Source of the DNA: Dongia mobilis
GTDB lineage: Bacteria > Pseudomonadota > Alphaproteobacteria > Dongiales > Dongiaceae
DNA length: 64,000 nucleotides
Reading direction: 5' to 3'
Assembly (NCBI RefSeq): GCF_004363235.1
Contig: NZ_SNYW01000006.1
Coordinates: 310,001-374,000, forward strand
Of this stretch, positions 1 through 8,358 are shown piece after piece. The position numbers and the translations under genes were made by a program. The notes below the pieces were generated by a model, which saw only the letters and a list, made by a program, of their open reading frames with translations, ran no database searches and was not told where the DNA came from. Positions within the stretch are counted from its first letter, which is position 1. Each line of letters begins with the position of its first letter.

Positions 1-65
1 AACGTGACATTAATTCTGAAAAACACACAATGATCCGTTCTTCAACCAAAGAGGGTTTATCTAAA

Positions 66-227
66 ATGCAACATATCGCCATATTCAGTGTGGGTGCTGC
101 GGCAATCGCCGGGTCCCTGCTGCTCGGCTGGCTCTGGCAGATGGCATCAGCCGGTGCGGTGCCGGCCTGGCTCAAGCGCATCCATGAGAATGAAGGTCGT
201 GGCCCGGGTGCAGGGGACCATCTCTGA
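66..227 (+). CDS. Small single-pass membrane protein, hypothetical
   Basis: The 53-residue product has one hydrophobic stretch (about residues 4-27, rich in Ala, Ile, Leu and Gly) and a short charged tail, so it is probably a small inner-membrane protein. I chose the ATG at 66 because GAGGG lies about ten bases upstream; an in-frame ATG at 30 has no such site. A strong terminator follows at 285, which supports a real transcription unit. No family is recognised and no function is proposed. Confidence 0.5.
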   Translation: MQHIAIFSVGAAAIAGSLLLGWLWQMASAGAVPAWLKRIHENEGRGPGAGDHL

Positions 228-284
228 CGGCGCTGCTTGTCACTCCGCGGCCGCCAAACAGTGGATCGGGTGGCGGTGAAGACT

Positions 285-314
285 CGGGCCCTTCGGGGCC
301 CGTTTCTCTTTTTT
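285..314 (+). terminator. Rho-independent terminator with UUCG loop
   Basis: A perfect 7-bp stem, CGGGCCC (285-291) with GGGCCCG (296-302), closes a UUCG tetraloop and is followed by TTTCTCTTTTTT (303-314). The T-run is on the plus side only, so it terminates plus-strand transcription from the small gene upstream. It also separates that unit from the convergent oxidoreductase gene ending at 325. Confidence 0.9.
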
Positions 315-324
315 CAATGTGCTG

Positions 325-1401
325 TCAGGCGCCGAACCGCGCCGGGCCGTAAGGAGTGAGAAGGGGGTGGCGGTCCCCGCGCAGTATTTCGGAAGCTGCC
401 ATGGCGCCAATCGCCGGCGCCAGGGTGATGCCGGAATGGGTGACTGCGAGGTAGAGATTGTCATGTGCCTGGGAGAATCCGATGGCCGGAAATTCGTCCC
501 CCGGCAGCGGCCGATAGCCGACGGTGTAATGGTCGAAGGCGAGGCTATCGCCATCTTGCAGCAGGGTGCGCATCGCCGACAGGATCCTCTCTGCCACCGC
601 CTGCGGCTGCGTCCCCGGATCGGCGCCGCCGAAATCCGAACCGGCGATGAGACAGCCATCGACGCGCTGACGTATATGCAGTTCCGGCGCCATGACGAGG
701 CCGTTGAGGAGCGGCGGCGCCGGCTTGGTCACGACGAGGAGGCCGGGCGGCGCCGACATGGGCAGCGCGATCCCGGCGCTCATGGCGAGGCGATCCGTGG
801 CCGCCCCGGCCGCCAGTACGATGAGATCGGCGGCGACGCGGTCATCGCCGCACGATACGCCGGTGATGCGCGCGCCGACCAGGTCGAGGGCGGTTACCTC
901 GCGATGCGGCAGGAATTTGGCGCCTCGGGCGATGGCGGCGTGCAGCAGCGCCTCGGCCGCAGCCAGGGGTTCGACGGCACCTTCCTCGGCGACATGGATG
1001 GCGCGGGCCGGTGGATCGGCCAGTTGCGGCTCGATCCTCCGGGCCTCAACGCGATCGACCAGACGGATGCCATAGCCCCAGGAAGCATGTTCGCTGGCAT
1101 AGGACTCGAGCCTTTCCGGCGGCAGGTCCCAGAGCAGACCGCCGGACCAGTTCACGGAGATCTCGGGGACCTCCTGCGCCAGACGCCGCCATTCCTGCAT
1201 CGATTGCCGGCGCAGGCGGAAATAGGCTTCCGGATTGCCCCAACTGGCATTGATCCACGCCCAGGAATGGCGCGTGGCAAGCCCGCCGCCGGGACCGGCA
1301 TCCAGGATCGTGACATGGGCACCATCACGGACGAGGTGCCAGGCGATGCTGGCGCCGATGATTCCGGCGCCGATGACGAGGCAATGCGGTTGGTCAGGCA
1401 T
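325..1401 (-). CDS. FAD-dependent oxidoreductase, DAO (glycine oxidase/D-amino acid dehydrogenase-like) family
   Basis: The 358-residue protein starts with a Rossmann FAD motif (GAGIIG, residues 11-16). It ends with the block characteristic of the DAO family (about 325-348, including THSGITLAP), where the flavin tail binds. Proteins of this size oxidise primary or secondary amino acids, releasing the imino acid. No signal peptide is visible, so it should be cytoplasmic. I prefer the ATG at 1401, directly before the FAD fold; an in-frame start at 1422 adds seven unconserved residues. It is divergent from the hydrolase gene at 1473, with 71 bases between them. The substrate cannot be read from the sequence. 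Confidence 0.85.
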   Translation of the reverse strand: MPDQPHCLVIGAGIIGASIAWHLVRDGAHVTILDAGPGGGLATRHSWAWINASWGNPEAYFRLRRQSMQEWRRLAQEVPEISVNWSGGLLWDLPPERLESYASEHASWGYGIRLVDRVEARRIEPQLADPPARAIHVAEEGAVEPLAAAEALLHAAIARGAKFLPHREVTALDLVGARITGVSCGDDRVAADLIVLAAGAATDRLAMSAGIALPMSAPPGLLVVTKPAPPLLNGLVMAPELHIRQRVDGCLIAGSDFGGADPGTQPQAVAERILSAMRTLLQDGDSLAFDHYTVGYRPLPGDEFPAIGFSQAHDNLYLAVTHSGITLAPAIGAMAASEILRGDRHPLLTPYGPARFGA

Positions 1402-1472
1402 GATGGCCAAACGCTCGCACATTCCGCAGCCGCGCGCTAGGCTGCTGGCAAGAGATACGAACAGGAGCGATC

Positions 1473-2057
1473 ATGTCCTTGCCGCATGGCCTGCTGGAGC
1501 GCGACCAGAGTTGCCTTGTCGTCATCGACGTGCAGCAATATTTCCTGGCCAAGCTGCCGCTGCATGAGCGCGGGCCGCTGGTCGAACGAATCGCCTGGAT
1601 CATCCGCGTGGCGCGGCTGCTCGACATCCCGGTCATCGCGACCGCCGAGGACATCGCGCGGGATGGGCCGATGGTGCCGGAACTTGCCGGCGAATTGCCG
1701 GCAGGCACGGAAATCTATGACAAAATGGTCTTCGGCCTGATGGGCCAGGCAGATATCGCGGCGGCGATCGCCGCGACGGGGCGGTTGCAATGCGTGTTGG
1801 TCGGCATGGAGACCGATGTCTGCATCGCGCATTCCGCGATCGGCCTGATGGAGGCTGGCAATCGTGTCGCAGTCATCTCCGACGCGACCGCCACCCCACC
1901 GCCGCATCACGAGGCCGGCCTGCAGCGCATGGCACAGGCGGGGGTCACCATCACCAACACCAAGGGTCTTTATTACGAATGGGTGCGGGACCTGGCGACC
2001 GACGGCCGCGTCCGGCCGCAGATCAACCGGCCGCTGCCGGCGGGGCTGACATTGTAA
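1473..2057 (+). CDS. Isochorismatase-family cysteine hydrolase
   Basis: The 194-residue protein has the family's catalytic triad: Asp19 in VVIDVQQYF, Lys84 in YDKMVFG and Cys117 in GMETDVCIAHSA. It also has the cis-peptide region just before the Cys. The family includes nicotinamidases, isochorismatases, N-carbamoylsarcosine amidases and uncharacterised hydrolases; the specificity here is not evident. AGGAG upstream of the ATG at 1473 supports the start. The gene is divergent from the DAO oxidase, and amide hydrolases next to amine oxidases often belong to one catabolic route, but that link is inference. Confidence 0.88.
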   Translation: MSLPHGLLERDQSCLVVIDVQQYFLAKLPLHERGPLVERIAWIIRVARLLDIPVIATAEDIARDGPMVPELAGELPAGTEIYDKMVFGLMGQADIAAAIAATGRLQCVLVGMETDVCIAHSAIGLMEAGNRVAVISDATATPPPHHEAGLQRMAQAGVTITNTKGLYYEWVRDLATDGRVRPQINRPLPAGLTL

Positions 2058-2071
2058 TGAGAATTTGATCC

Positions 2072-2434
2072 ATGAGAGGATTCATCGGCGCTCTCACCGG
2101 CTGTGTGGTTTTGGCAACGGCCTCCTTGGCGCAGGACGTGATCACGAGTGAGAAACTCGATGCGCTCGTCGATCAGATCTTGCCGCATTGGTACTTTGAT
2201 CCCGGCGCCGCACACCTTTGTCCGCGGCCGTTCGAAGTTCGGGTACTGCTCGGGACAGACGGTGACGTAACAGGAGTGCAACATGCAGGCGACTTTGACG
2301 CCCCGCATTGCGAAACACTATTTCAGTCACTTCGACGTGCATTCATGATCAAGCAGCAGCTCGAGATGCCGTCGGGGGTGACTCTGACGGCAATCAAGCT
2401 GGTGGTGGATCCGAAGATGTTGGGCGGTATGTGA
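2072..2434 (+). CDS. Secreted hypothetical protein with TolA/TonB C-terminal-like pattern
   Basis: The 120-residue product begins with a Sec signal peptide (hydrophobic core about residues 4-17, cleavage likely after ...ASLA near residue 20). The mature part has two Cys (in LCPRPF and PHCETLF), which could form a disulfide. It also has an alternating strand-helix-strand pattern ending in VVDP that resembles the small TolA/TonB C-terminal fold. That resemblance is by eye only. It starts 14 bases after the hydrolase gene and is probably co-transcribed. A 12-bp hairpin follows. Confidence 0.6.
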   Translation: MRGFIGALTGCVVLATASLAQDVITSEKLDALVDQILPHWYFDPGAAHLCPRPFEVRVLLGTDGDVTGVQHAGDFDAPHCETLFQSLRRAFMIKQQLEMPSGVTLTAIKLVVDPKMLGGM

Positions 2435-2449
2435 ATGCTGGGACAAGAC

Positions 2450-2485
2450 AAACAGGGCGCGACGATGGTTCGCCGCGCCCTGTTT
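2450..2485. terminator. Hairpin between convergent genes, probable bidirectional terminator
   Basis: A perfect 12-bp stem pairs AAACAGGGCGCG (2450-2461) with CGCGCCCTGTTT (2474-2485). It lies between the plus-strand gene ending at 2434 and mlaC ending at 2509 on the minus strand. The A/T bases closing the stem supply a short U-run on either strand, so it could terminate both transcripts. Confidence 0.7.
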
Positions 2486-2508
2486 GCGAACCGGTATATA
2501 CGCCAGCC

Positions 2509-3123
2509 TTACAACGACGCGACCTTCTTCTTCAGGATGTCGATCAGCGCCTGCACCTTGCCGCCCTTGGAGGAGATCACCGAGGTGAATTCCTGGCGGT
2601 GGGTTTCGGCAAGGCTGAGTCCCTCGACGCGGACATCCGTTATCATCTGCTTGCCGTCCAACACGGCAACGTCCCAATCGACCCGGGGCTTGCCCTCGGC
2701 ACCTTCGACGATGGTGAAGATGGTGGCGCGCTCGCCATCCTCGCGGACACGCTGGACCGCCAGCGTCTGGCCGGAATATTCCGAGAAGCGCTTGCCGTAG
2801 ACGGCACTCATATACTGAGTAAAGACCTCGACATATTCCGCCTGCTCTTCCGGCGTGGCACGGCGCCAATAGGCGCCCAGCGTGTGCCGGGCAAGTGCCG
2901 GCATGTCGAAGAACTCCTGCAGGATCGGCAGCAGCCTGGCGGCGCGTTCCTTGTCGGTTGTGGCCGCCGACAAATCGGTGATGGCGCGGGTGGAAAGGCC
3001 CTTGATGAAGATCTCGAGCGCGGCGGCATCGGCGGCGGCAGGCCGGACCAGGGCGAACGGGGCGAAAACTGAAATGGCGACGGCCGAAGCCGCCGCCATT
3101 CCAAACGATCTGCGATTGAGCAT
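2509..3123 (-). CDS. mlaC: MlaC-type periplasmic phospholipid-binding protein (Ttg2D/MlaC family)
   Basis: The 204-residue protein has a signal sequence (NRRSFGMAAASA..., cleavage near AAA-DA, about residue 32). The mature part is the all-helix plus sheet MlaC fold, with typical segments such as a helix ending LARHTLGAYWRRA and the strand ATIFTIVEG. MlaC carries phospholipids through the periplasm between the outer-membrane MlaA complex and the inner-membrane MlaFEDB ABC transporter, keeping the outer leaflet asymmetric. It lies 20 bases downstream of mlaA, so the two form an operon. MlaFED are not in this window. The RR pair in the signal might suit Tat, but the motif is incomplete. Confidence 0.88.
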   Translation of the reverse strand: MLNRRSFGMAAASAVAISVFAPFALVRPAAADAAALEIFIKGLSTRAITDLSAATTDKERAARLLPILQEFFDMPALARHTLGAYWRRATPEEQAEYVEVFTQYMSAVYGKRFSEYSGQTLAVQRVREDGERATIFTIVEGAEGKPRVDWDVAVLDGKQMITDVRVEGLSLAETHRQEFTSVISSKGGKVQALIDILKKKVASL

Positions 3124-3143
3124 AGGAGCGAATGGCCTCCCGG

Positions 3144-4013
3144 TCAGTTGGCTTCCGACAGCTGATCGGCCTTTTCAGGCACCGGCTGTGCCACGATGAT
3201 CGGCATTTCGTCGCCATCGGCCGGGATCATGTCGTCATTGGTTAGCTGGCTCAGCACGGCCTCGGGATCCTCGCCATTCTTGATGGCGTCGTTGCGGTGC
3301 TGGCGGTAGAGGCTACGGATCGTCGCGTAGAAGTCGACCGAGCCCTTCTGCAGTTCGGCGATGGTCTCGAGGTTGCGAGCGCGCGTGTCGATACCCTCGA
3401 CCGCGAAGCGCGTCGTGTTGATCCAAGAGACGTTGTAGACGTAGCCGACCCAGGTGAGGGGATCGAGCACGTAATCGACCAGCTTGCCGGAGGCGTCGCG
3501 CGGGTTGCTGGGGCCAAGCAGCGGCAGATGCAGGTAGATGCCCTCGTCGGCACCCCAGACTGCCAGCGTCTGGCCGAAATCCTCATCGTGATAGGGCATG
3601 CCGAACCACCAATCGGCAACATCGAACAGGCCGCCGATGCCGAGCGTGGTGTTGATGGCAAAACGCGCCGCGGTGTCGCCGGCGCGACCGCCCTCGCCCT
3701 GGAACAGGTCGTTGAACAGGATCACCGGCGTCCGCAGGTTGCGCACGAAGCTGCGCACGCTGTCCTTGGCCGGATCCGGCAGGGCGATGTTGTAGTAACC
3801 GGCGAAAGGCTTGAACAGAAGTTCGTCGAGCCCGTGATTGACCTCGAAGAAGTAGCGGTTCATCGGCTCCAGCGGGTCGTTGGCCTCGTTGAAGGCCTGC
3901 ACGGCGACGTCGTCGCTGGGATCCGGCGGCGTCGCACAACCCGCGGCCAGCAGAACCGTCGCGATGGCACTCGCCTTCAGCGTCGACTTGGCAATCGTCA
4001 TCAACCTAGACAT
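3144..4013 (-). CDS. mlaA: MlaA/VacJ outer-membrane lipoprotein
   Basis: The 289-residue product has a lipoprotein signal with lipobox LAAGC (Cys about residue 26). It then carries the VacJ family signatures: NDPLEPMNRYFFEVNHGLD near the start and the NLRTPVILFNDLFQGE region. MlaA sits in the outer membrane and removes mislocalised phospholipids from the outer leaflet, handing them to MlaC. The ATG at 4013 is chosen because an AGGGG site lies upstream and the lipobox falls at the usual distance; in-frame codons up to 4205 would add 64 residues before the signal. A long upstream gap (4014-4585) must hold its promoter. Confidence 0.92.
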   Translation of the reverse strand: MSRLMTIAKSTLKASAIATVLLAAGCATPPDPSDDVAVQAFNEANDPLEPMNRYFFEVNHGLDELLFKPFAGYYNIALPDPAKDSVRSFVRNLRTPVILFNDLFQGEGGRAGDTAARFAINTTLGIGGLFDVADWWFGMPYHDEDFGQTLAVWGADEGIYLHLPLLGPSNPRDASGKLVDYVLDPLTWVGYVYNVSWINTTRFAVEGIDTRARNLETIAELQKGSVDFYATIRSLYRQHRNDAIKNGEDPEAVLSQLTNDDMIPADGDEMPIIVAQPVPEKADQLSEAN

Positions 4014-4523
4014 AGAACCCCTAACCCTTTCCGGTAGCCCGGTCTCGAACAGTTGAACCCACTCTTCGTCTCGAACCGCTGCACCGTCCCCCGAGCAGCA
4101 AATGCTATAAAATCTTACCACAGACTGTCGTGCCCATCCGCACGCCTCATTTCCGATCCGCCGTTCTTCGCCTCGCCTCGCGGCGCGGCATGGCGCTAAA
4201 GCCACAACGCTACGGTCGATTGTGACGTCGAATGATTAACCAAGCGTAAGCCAAAAGGCCAGCATGACTCGACGTGATCAGGCCGTGGCGTTTGATAACA
4301 CAGGGGTTTTGAGACTTCCAGACGAGTCCGGGCGACAATCCCACACTGGTTGTGAGAGTCTTGCGGCTATGTGACAAATATGCCGCAGAATTGTATCGGA
4401 ATGCCGGTCGCCGCTCACCGTTTCGAGATTGAGGTCCTAGCCTGGGTCGCGAGTCGGACGCGCCGTTCGGGCGGAACCCGGCCCGCCGATCCGTCCGCAT
4501 TTGGGGTCGGAGAGTTTTCGTTC
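4014..4523. other. Non-coding stretch between divergent mlaA and the TetR gene
   Basis: About 510 bases without a convincing gene. An antisense reading frame at 4210-4563 has no recognisable protein character. The stretch must contain the mlaA promoter on the minus strand. I see no strong -35/-10 pair, repeat or RNA structure that I would name. Confidence 0.5.
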
Positions 4524-4551
4524 TTGCTTTCACTTTGCTTTCAGATTTAAT
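4524..4551 (+). promoter_or_regulatory. Probable sigma-70 promoter of the TetR-MFS operon
   Basis: TTGCTT (4524-4529) and TTTAAT (4546-4551) are spaced by 16 bases, a reasonable housekeeping promoter. The -35 hexamer is part of a direct repeat TTGCTTTCA, with the second copy at 4535. A perfect dyad begins at the last base of the -10, so a bound repressor would block initiation. Confidence 0.5.
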
Positions 4552-4572
4552 GAAGGCGATCATTCGCCTTCA
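4551..4572. promoter_or_regulatory. Probable TetR autoregulatory operator (9-bp dyad)
   Basis: TGAAGGCGA (4551-4559) and TCGCCTTCA (4564-4572) form a perfect inverted repeat around a 4-base centre. It overlaps the predicted -10/start site and ends 13 bases before the regulator's ATG at 4586. TetR-family proteins commonly bind such dyads at their own promoter. Confidence 0.65.
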
Positions 4573-4585
4573 ATGTTGGTGTCCG

Positions 4586-5185
4586 ATGTCCCGCCATCAG
4601 GCTAACCGAGCTGTCCGGCGCCAGAACCTGATCGAGGCGGCCAATGCGGTGATGGCCGCCCGCGGTTTCCGGGGTGCCGGCATTGCCGAGATCGCCGCCG
4701 CGGCCGGCATCGCGCCCGCCAATCTCTATCGCTACTTCGCCACCAAGGAAGATCTGGTCCTGGCAATCGTCATGGCGCAGCGGGCCGAGATCGGCCGATG
4801 CCTTGCCGAGGCAAGGCAGGGTGCGCGCGGTGCCCGAGACGCCCTCAGGCGCTTCATGACGGCCATGACCCGCGCTGCAATCGAGCCTCGCATGCGCGCC
4901 ATGTGGCTGGAGATCCTGGCGGAGGCGGCGCGCAACCCGCGCATCGCCCAGATGCTCGCTGCCGACGACGCGGTGCTGGCCGCTGCGTTCCGTGAGCTGA
5001 TCGAGGCAGGGCGCGCAGCCGGCGAGATCGCCGCCGGTGCCGACTCGCCGGTACTGGCGCACCTGCTCATCGCGCTGATGGATGGCGCGATGGCGCGGGC
5101 GGGCTATGACGCTGCCTTCGACCTTGACGCGTTCCTGGCCGCCGGCGAGGCCCTGCTTTTCGCGCAAGCCCAAGCGGCGTCATGA
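4586..5185 (+). CDS. TetR/AcrR-family transcriptional regulator
   Basis: The 199-residue protein has the N-terminal TetR helix-turn-helix: AEIAAAAGIAPANLYRYFATKEDLV, about residues 32-57, shown here only as its ending YRYFATKEDLV. A helical ligand-binding C-terminal domain rich in Ala and Leu follows. The last codons overlap the next gene's ATG (ATGA at 5182-5185), so regulator and exporter are translationally coupled. The likely role is ligand-relieved repression of the exporter and of itself through the dyad at 4551-4572. The ATG at 4586 is preferred over ATG 4550 because the latter lies inside the operator and predicted -10. Confidence 0.88.
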   Translation: MSRHQANRAVRRQNLIEAANAVMAARGFRGAGIAEIAAAAGIAPANLYRYFATKEDLVLAIVMAQRAEIGRCLAEARQGARGARDALRRFMTAMTRAAIEPRMRAMWLEILAEAARNPRIAQMLAADDAVLAAAFRELIEAGRAAGEIAAGADSPVLAHLLIALMDGAMARAGYDAAFDLDAFLAAGEALLFAQAQAAS

Positions 5186-6669
5186 CGGCAACGGCGATGG
5201 CCGTCGGCCGTCGGCGCTGGCTGCTCCTCGGGCTGCTGTCGGCTGCCATGCTGCCGATTGCCATCGATTCCACCATCCTCTATATCGCGGCGCCGTCGCT
5301 CGCCGCCGGCCTGCAGCCGAGCGCCCGCGAATTGCTGTGGATACTGGATCTCTATTCGCTGCTGCTGGCGGGGCTGGTGATCGCGACGGGGCCGCTGGGC
5401 GATATTGTCGGCCACAGGCGGCTGTTGCTGGCGGGGCTGTTGCTCTTCGGCATGGCTTCGCTGGCGGCGGCCTCGGCGCCCAGCCCGGCATTGCTCATCG
5501 CCGCAAGGGGCCTGCTGGCCTGTGGCGGGGCGATGATCGTGCCGGCCACACTGTCGATCATCCGTCAGGTCTTCGTCTCGGACAAGGAGCGGGCAATTGC
5601 CATCGGCGTCTGGGGTGGCGTCGCCTCCGGCGGCACGGCGCTGGGACCACTGGTCGGTGGCGTGCTGCTGGAACATTTCTGGTGGGGCTCGGTGTTCCTG
5701 ATCAACCTGCCGGTGGTTGCCGTGCTGATGCCGCTGCTGGCGCGATATCTCGGCCGCCATGCGCCCCTGGGCCCGGCGCAACGACCACCCCTGTGGCCCG
5801 CGATCCTCGGTATCGCCGGCGTCATCGGCCTTGCCTATGCCCTGAAGGTACTGGCGACCGAGCCGGATGCACCGGCGGTCCTTGTCGGAATTGCCGGTCT
5901 GGCATTTCTCGGTGTCTTCGCGCGTTCGCAGTGGCGGGATCCGAATCCGCTCCTCGATCTTCGGCTGCTGGCGGCGCGGCCGGTGGTCGCGGGTGCGCTG
6001 GCTGCCTTTCTGCCGTTCCTGGTGTTGGCCGGTTTCGAGCTCGCCCTGGCGCAACAACTCCAAAGCGTGATGGGCCTGTCGCCGCTTGCGGCAGCCTGGT
6101 TCCTGTTGCCCATGCCGCTCAGCGCCCTCGTGATGGGCCCGCTGGGCGGTCGCCTGATCGGGCAATTCGGTGCGCGCGCCATCCTGGCAGCGGCACTGGT
6201 CACGGCGGGTGGCGGCTATCTTGCGCTGGGGGCCTATGACCTCGTCCAGGTGCTCTGGGCGGCGGTGCTGACACTGACCGCAATCGGCGGCGGCCATGGT
6301 GTCGCGATGATGGCGGCATCGCATGCCATCATGTCCGGCGCGCCGCCGGCCCGCGCCGGCAGTGCTGCCTCGATCGAATCCGTGGTGTTCGAACTGGGCA
6401 CCGGCTTCGGCATCGCCATCTTCGGCAGCCTGCTGGGGGCGATGTTCCTGCAGCGCATGGGCGGGGCCGGGGGCGCAACTCTGCCGCCCGGTACCATCGG
6501 CGAGGCCCTGGCGGCAGCCGCCTCGATGGAGGAGCCAGCGGCAACGATGCTGCGCGAGGGTGCAAGGCGCGCCTTCGCCGCGGCCTTCGATGTCAGCGCG
6601 ATGACAGCCGGTGCGACGATGCTGGCCGGTGCCGCGCTGCTGTTCCGGCTGACGCCGAAGCGTACCTAG
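5182..6669 (+). CDS. MFS exporter, DHA2 (14-TM, EmrB/QacA/SmvA-like) family
   Basis: The 495-residue protein has about 14 hydrophobic segments. It carries the DHA2 landmarks: motif D1-like LPIAIDSTILYIAAPSLA near residue 25, motif A-like GPLGDIVGHRR after TM2, and motif C-like GGTALGPLVGG in TM5. Such proteins export cationic drugs, dyes or biocides by proton antiport. It is translationally coupled to a TetR regulator, the usual local-control arrangement for multidrug pumps. The real substrate is unknown. It converges on the peptide transporter operon, overlapping the end of that operon's last gene by four bases. Confidence 0.9.
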   Translation: MTATAMAVGRRRWLLLGLLSAAMLPIAIDSTILYIAAPSLAAGLQPSARELLWILDLYSLLLAGLVIATGPLGDIVGHRRLLLAGLLLFGMASLAAASAPSPALLIAARGLLACGGAMIVPATLSIIRQVFVSDKERAIAIGVWGGVASGGTALGPLVGGVLLEHFWWGSVFLINLPVVAVLMPLLARYLGRHAPLGPAQRPPLWPAILGIAGVIGLAYALKVLATEPDAPAVLVGIAGLAFLGVFARSQWRDPNPLLDLRLLAARPVVAGALAAFLPFLVLAGFELALAQQLQSVMGLSPLAAAWFLLPMPLSALVMGPLGGRLIGQFGARAILAAALVTAGGGYLALGAYDLVQVLWAAVLTLTAIGGGHGVAMMAASHAIMSGAPPARAGSAASIESVVFELGTGFGIAIFGSLLGAMFLQRMGGAGGATLPPGTIGEALAAAASMEEPAATMLREGARRAFAAAFDVSAMTAGATMLAGAALLFRLTPKRT

Positions 6670-7493
6670 GCGGCTCGCCTGGCAAGGCGGGCCTTGATGC
6701 TGGCTACATCGGCACGCGGTGTCGCCGCGAACAGCGTTCGGGTGTATTCGTGCTGCGGGTTCGAGAACACCGCATCGCGGCTGCCGTATTCCACCGCCTC
6801 GCCGAAATACATCACCATCACCTCGTCGGCGATGTAGCGCACGACCGAAAGGTCGTGACTGATGAAGACATAGGTCAGGTTGAATTCGTCCTGCAGATCG
6901 GCCAGCAGGTTGAGCACCTGGGCCTGTACCGAGAGGTCGAGCGCCGAGACCGGTTCGTCCAATACCAGCAGCTTAGGCCGCAGCATGAGCGCCCGCGCGA
7001 TGGCGATGCGCTGGCGTTGCCCGCCCGAGAACATGTGCGGATAGCGGTTGAAATGCTCCGGCTGCAGGCCGACCTTCTTCAGCATCTCCATGGCACGGTC
7101 GTCGCGTTCCGATTTCGGGGTCTTGCTGTTGATCAGCAGCGGCTCGCCCAGCACGTCGCCGATCTTCTGCCGGGGGTTGAGCGAGCCATAGGGGTTCTGG
7201 AAAACGATCTGGACCTTGCGCCGCAGCTCCGGCGTCATGCCCTTCCTGACGATATCGATTTCCTCGCCGTCGATGGCCAACTCGCCGGCGGTTGGCGCCT
7301 CGATCATGGTGATCATGCGGGCAAGGGTCGACTTGCCGCAGCCGCTTTCGCCCACGACAGCCAGCGTCTTGCCGCGGGCGACGTCGAAGCTGACGCCCTT
7401 GACGGCGTGGATGGTGCGACCCTTCGCGAACAGGCCGCCGCCCAGGTGATAGTCGCGCTTCAGGTTGCGCGCGGAAAGGACGGTGTCGTTCAT
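6666..7493 (-). CDS. Peptide ABC transporter ATPase, DppF/OppF type
   Basis: The 275-residue protein has Walker A (GESGCGKST), ABC signature (SGGQRQRIAIARAL), Walker B (LLVLDEPVSALD), the switch His (ISHDLSVV) and the C-terminal oligopeptide-transporter extension ending in a YTRTLFAATP motif. It powers peptide import together with the DppD-type ATPase. The ATG at 7493 overlaps the stop of the upstream ATPase gene (ATGA), so the two are translationally coupled. It is the last gene of the five-gene minus-strand operon. Confidence 0.93.
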   Translation of the reverse strand: MNDTVLSARNLKRDYHLGGGLFAKGRTIHAVKGVSFDVARGKTLAVVGESGCGKSTLARMITMIEAPTAGELAIDGEEIDIVRKGMTPELRRKVQIVFQNPYGSLNPRQKIGDVLGEPLLINSKTPKSERDDRAMEMLKKVGLQPEHFNRYPHMFSGGQRQRIAIARALMLRPKLLVLDEPVSALDLSVQAQVLNLLADLQDEFNLTYVFISHDLSVVRYIADEVMVMYFGEAVEYGSRDAVFSNPQHEYTRTLFAATPRADVASIKARLARRAA

Positions 7494-8356
7494 GGCCGCG
7501 CCCCCTCTCCGGCGGACGGTGCCGGCGTGAAATCCTCCATCAGCCCGGCGATGGTCGGCAGACGGTCGCCGGTCGCATTCTCCGGCAGGGCCGAGAGCAG
7601 CGCCCGGGTATAGTTGCTCTGCGGGTTCTCGAACAGGGAGAGCACGTCGGCCTCCTCCATCTTGCGGCCCTTGTACTGGACGATGACGCGGTCGGCGGTT
7701 TCGGCCACGACGCCCATGTTGTGGGTGATCATGATGAGTGCCATGCCGTGCTCGGCCTGGAGCTGCATGAGGAGGTCGAGAATCTGCTTCTGGATAGTGA
7801 CGTCGAGCGCCGTGGTGGGTTCGTCGGCGATCAGCAGTTTCGGGTTGCAGGCCAGCGCCATGGCGATCATCACGCGCTGGCACTGGCCGCCCGACATCTG
7901 GTGCGGAAAGGCGTTGAGGCGCGCCGCCGGATCGGGGATGCCCACCTGGGTTAGGAGCTCGACGGCGCGGTCACGGCGCGATTTCTTGTCGAGGCCGAGA
8001 TGGAAGCGCAGCACTTCCTCGATCTGGAAGCCAACGGTGAAGCAGGGATTGAGGCTGGCGATCGGCTCCTGGAAGATCATGGCGATTTCCTTGCCGATGA
8101 TCCGGCGCCGTTCGCCGGCACTCATCGCCATCATGTCGCGCCCGTCGAAGACCATGCGCTCGGCACTGACCTTGGCAGTCCAGGGCAGCAGACCCATGAC
8201 CGCCAGCATGGAGACCGATTTGCCCGAGCCGCTCTCGCCGACGATCGCCAGCACCTCGCGGGGATCGACCTGAAGAGATACGCCGTCCACCGCCCGGAAG
8301 GGACCGGCCGCCGTATCGAATTCGACCACCAGATTGCGGATGTCGAGAAGTGCCAT
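7490..8356 (-). CDS. Peptide ABC transporter ATPase, DppD/OppD type
   Basis: The 288-residue protein has Walker A (GESGSGKS), a signature with an unusual Cys (SGGQCQRVMIAMALA), Walker B (LLIADEPTTALD) and the switch His (ITHNMGVV). It pairs with the DppF-type ATPase. The ATG at 8356 is two bases beyond the stop of the permease gene upstream and begins the usual MALLDIRNL core, so longer in-frame extensions were rejected. The Arg-to-Cys change after SGGQ is uncommon but does not remove any catalytic residue. Confidence 0.93.
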   Translation of the reverse strand: MALLDIRNLVVEFDTAAGPFRAVDGVSLQVDPREVLAIVGESGSGKSVSMLAVMGLLPWTAKVSAERMVFDGRDMMAMSAGERRRIIGKEIAMIFQEPIASLNPCFTVGFQIEEVLRFHLGLDKKSRRDRAVELLTQVGIPDPAARLNAFPHQMSGGQCQRVMIAMALACNPKLLIADEPTTALDVTIQKQILDLLMQLQAEHGMALIMITHNMGVVAETADRVIVQYKGRKMEEADVLSLFENPQSNYTRALLSALPENATGDRLPTIAGLMEDFTPAPSAGEGARP

Positions 8357-8358
8357 GG

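Noticed and set aside
319-1440. Long plus-strand open frame over the DAO oxidase gene
   Set aside because: It is antisense to a gene with clear FAD motifs. Its product is rich in Arg/Gly with no recognisable fold, as expected for a high-GC shadow frame.
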